Assembly (NCBI GenBank): GCA_003513555.1
Contig: DOPG01000438.1
Location: 1-53,374, forward strand
DNA from: Rhodopirellula sp.
GTDB taxonomy: Bacteria > Planctomycetota > Planctomycetia > Pirellulales > Pirellulaceae
Direction: 5' to 3'
DNA: 53,374 nt
The position numbers and the translations under genes were made by a program. Below, one piece after another: positions 51,153 to 53,374 of the stretch (the stretch's first letter is position 1; every line of letters begins with the position of its first letter). The notes beneath the pieces are model-generated. The model was not told the origin of the DNA, searched no databases, and saw nothing but the letters and a program-made list of their open reading frames with translations.

Positions 51153-53374
51153 GTGCCCCTTCAATCTCCGAAGATCATTTATACGTATACGGACGAGGCT
51201 CCTGCCTTGGCGACTCAGTCGCTGTTGCCAATTATCCGAGCCTATGCAGGTGCGGCGGGAATACAGGTTGAAACGAAGGATATTTCGTTGGCCGGGCGAA
51301 TCCTGGCGAATTTTCCCGAACATCTGGACGAGAATCAGCGACAGGCCGATGCGCTCTCCGAACTTGGAATGCTCGCCAAGACTCCGGAAGCCAATATTAT
51401 CAAACTGCCAAACATCAGCGCATCAATCCCTCAACTGGTTGCTGCGATTGAGGAATTGCAGAATCATGGATTCAGTGTCCCTGATTTTCCGGAAGAACCA
51501 GAGAGTGATCAGGAAAAAGAAATTCGATCCCGCTATGCCAAAATTCTTGGCAGTGCCGTGAACCCTGTTTTGCGCGAAGGTAATTCCGATCGACGCGTTG
51601 CCGGACCAGTCAAAGAGTATGCTCGCAGCCACCCACATTCGATGGGCGCTTGGTCGGTCGATTCCAAGTCACATGTAGCTCACATGCAGGAAGGCGATTT
51701 CTTTGGAAGTGAACAATCTCATGTGATGGAGCAAGCGGGGGTTGTCAGCATTGAGCTCGAAGCAGCGGATGGAACAAAAACCGTACTTAAGAGTGATCTT
51801 TCCTTGCAGGGCAAGGAGATCATTGACGCATCTGTGATGAGTCGAAGTGCATTGCGAGAATTTCTTGCCAAGGAAATGGATGATGCTGGGCAGCAGGGTA
51901 TTTTGTTGTCCCTGCATCTGAAAGCAACGATGATGAAAGTGTCGGACCCCATTATCTTCGGCCACGCAGTCAATGTTTATTACGGCGAAGTATTCGAAAA
52001 GTATGCCGCCGTTTTCGAACAATTGGGTATCGAGCCGCGCAATGGCATGGGAGATGTCTACAGTAAAATCGACGCATTACCGGACGAGCAACAGCAGGCC
52101 ATCAAAGCAGACATCGATGCTGTTTATGCCAAACGTCCCCCTTTGGCGATGGTGGATTCCGATAAAGGAATTACAAACCTGCATGTCCCCAGCGACATCA
52201 TCATTGATGCTTCGATGCCAGCAGCAATTCGAGCATCTGGGAAAATGTGGGGACCGGATGGAAAGTTGCATGACACCAAGGCGATCATTCCAGACCGTTG
52301 CTATGCCGGGATCTATCAGGCGACGATCGACTTCTGTAAACAGCACGGTGCTTTCGATGTGACCACGATGGGAAGTGTATCCAATGTCGGGCTGATGGCT
52401 CAGAAGGCAGAAGAATACGGATCACACGACAAGACGTTTGAAATTAGTGATGCTGGAGTCGTTCGCGTCCTCGATGCCGGTGGAATGGTGTTGATGGAGC
52501 ATGCCGTGCAGCAAGGTGATATCTGGCGTATGTGCCAGACAAAAGATGAACCGATTAGGGACTGGATTCGTCTTGCTGTTTCAAGAGCACGGGCAACCGG
52601 GGCTGCAGCGGTTTTCTGGTTGAATGAGAAGAGAGCGCATGATGCGAATCTGATTCAAAAAGTCGAAGAGTATCTTCCATGCCATGATGTCACTGGACTT
52701 GAAATCAGTATCCAGTCTCCCGTCGATGCTGCGACCCATGCTTGTCAGCGAGCAAAAGATGGATTGGATACCATTTCCGTAACAGGTAACGTGCTGCGGG
52801 ATTACTTAACGGACCTGTTCCCAATTCTAGAACTGGGTACCAGTGCGAAAATGTTATCGATCGTTCCTCTGTTGGCTGGCGGTGGGCTGTTTGAAACAGG
52901 CGCAGGTGGCTCAGCACCAAAGCATGTTCAACAGTTCGTTGAGGAAGGGCACCTGCGTTGGGACTCTCTTGGTGAGTTCCTTGCTCTCGCGGTTTCGTTA
53001 GAGGACCTTGGCAACAAAACCGGTCACCAAGGCACCCTGGTGCTTGCCAAAACCCTTGACCATGCGACAGGGCAATTGCTCGATAATGATCGATCACCCA
53101 GCCGAAAGGTCAACGAGTTGGATAATCGTGGTAGTCACTTCTATCTCGCTCTCTACTGGGCACAAGCGTTGGCGGCACAAACAGAAGATGTCGATTTGCA
53201 ACAACATTTCGCACCGCTTGCAAAAAAACTGAGTGATTCGGAAGCGACAATCGTGGAAGAACTTACTGCTGCTCAGGGTGCCGCTGTTGACATTGGTGGA
53301 TATTACCAGCCTGATAAAGCGAAGGCCGCTCAGGCGATGCGTCCCAGTGATACCTTCAATCAGGCCATCATGCT
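51153..53374 (+). CDS. icd: monomeric NADP-dependent isocitrate dehydrogenase (3' partial)
   Basis: The frame runs from a GTG at 51153 (AAGGAAG just upstream) to the window end without a stop: 740 codons, so only a few residues should be missing, since the family has about 740. It oxidatively decarboxylates isocitrate to 2-oxoglutarate in the citric acid cycle, giving NADPH. The start (KIIYTYTDEAPALATQSLLP) and the conserved blocks PVLREGNSDRRVAGPVKEYA, TMGSVSNVGLMAQKAEEYG and PLLAGGGLFETGAGGSAPKH are typical of the single-chain type and not of the dimeric enzyme. Cytoplasmic. The preceding tandem repeat and inverted repeat may control it. Confidence 0.95.
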   Translation, partial: MPLQSPKIIYTYTDEAPALATQSLLPIIRAYAGAAGIQVETKDISLAGRILANFPEHLDENQRQADALSELGMLAKTPEANIIKLPNISASIPQLVAAIEELQNHGFSVPDFPEEPESDQEKEIRSRYAKILGSAVNPVLREGNSDRRVAGPVKEYARSHPHSMGAWSVDSKSHVAHMQEGDFFGSEQSHVMEQAGVVSIELEAADGTKTVLKSDLSLQGKEIIDASVMSRSALREFLAKEMDDAGQQGILLSLHLKATMMKVSDPIIFGHAVNVYYGEVFEKYAAVFEQLGIEPRNGMGDVYSKIDALPDEQQQAIKADIDAVYAKRPPLAMVDSDKGITNLHVPSDIIIDASMPAAIRASGKMWGPDGKLHDTKAIIPDRCYAGIYQATIDFCKQHGAFDVTTMGSVSNVGLMAQKAEEYGSHDKTFEISDAGVVRVLDAGGMVLMEHAVQQGDIWRMCQTKDEPIRDWIRLAVSRARATGAAAVFWLNEKRAHDANLIQKVEEYLPCHDVTGLEISIQSPVDAATHACQRAKDGLDTISVTGNVLRDYLTDLFPILELGTSAKMLSIVPLLAGGGLFETGAGGSAPKHVQQFVEEGHLRWDSLGEFLALAVSLEDLGNKTGHQGTLVLAKTLDHATGQLLDNDRSPSRKVNELDNRGSHFYLALYWAQALAAQTEDVDLQQHFAPLAKKLSDSEATIVEELTAAQGAAVDIGGYYQPDKAKAAQAMRPSDTFNQAIM

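Noticed and set aside
51040..51561. Plus-strand open frame of 173 codons
   Set aside because: It lies in another frame across the start of the isocitrate dehydrogenase gene, whose own frame gives a clear conserved protein.
1..53374. tRNA genes, CRISPR arrays, insertion sequences, prophage
   Set aside because: By eye I looked for cloverleaf arms, regularly spaced repeats, terminal inverted repeats and transposase motifs in all gaps and saw none; a tRNA or repeat program should confirm this.

Overview
The window looks like a piece of a planctomycete chromosome, most likely from the Pirellulaceae or a close relative. The main evidence is a three-gene set typical of that phylum (a giant DUF1549/DUF1553 protein with planctomycete-type CxxCH cytochrome motifs, a DUF1501 protein and a secreted sulfatase). 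Further support comes from two other sulfatase-fold proteins, a MoxR/DUF58 pair, a DUF6677-like protein and many secreted proteins. The assignment rests on gene content I recognise, not on a search. I found no rRNA, tRNA, CRISPR array, insertion sequence or phage gene. Genes are densely packed on both strands.

Layout. 1-5.4 kb (+): three membrane-fusion (HlyD-type) proteins in a row, one carrying a GAF-like domain and one carrying a PqqD-like domain and an M50 intramembrane metalloprotease core, then a DUF3467 protein and a strong terminator. 5.6-12.7 kb: LOG-family protein and NhaA antiporter (-), a frame-broken remnant that combines a thioredoxin-like start with a di-heme oxidoreductase tail (-), a GMC oxidoreductase (-) and an aspartate/tyrosine-type aminotransferase (+). 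12.8-19.4 kb (-): DUF1549/1553 protein, DUF1501 protein and sulfatase, probably one operon. 19.7-26.1 kb (-): fused hydantoinase/oxoprolinase overlapping trkA, a small membrane protein and a DUF6677-like membrane protein. 26.1-28.9 kb: a lipoprotein (+), a Cys-rich secreted protein with three internal repeats (+) and a convergent sulfatase-fold protein that has lost its catalytic residues (-). 29.2-31.6 kb (-): lipoamide dehydrogenase and ribosomal protein S4. 32.2-39.1 kb (+): PfkB sugar/nucleoside kinase, OsmC protein, FtsK, IspD and TyrS. 39.2-41.6 kb (-): MoxR ATPase and DUF58. 41.7-46 kb (+): response regulator, sulfatase overlapping a PhoD-like phosphatase, and an MtfA-like peptidase with a SEC-C tail. 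46-50.8 kb (-): gamma-glutamyltransferase with an extra C-terminal domain, a secreted methyltransferase and an amino-acid permease. 51.2 kb to the end (+): monomeric NADP-dependent isocitrate dehydrogenase, nearly complete but cut by the window edge.

How the genes fit together. Housekeeping functions (S4, TyrS, IspD, FtsK, Icd, Lpd) are scattered between accessory blocks for polymer breakdown (sulfatases, DUF1501/1549/1553, PhoD), ion and pH homeostasis (NhaA, TrkA) and nutrient salvage (gamma-glutamyltransferase plus permease). The best candidates for an undescribed system are the 5' adaptor/protease cluster and the Cys-rich repeat protein facing a pseudo-sulfatase.
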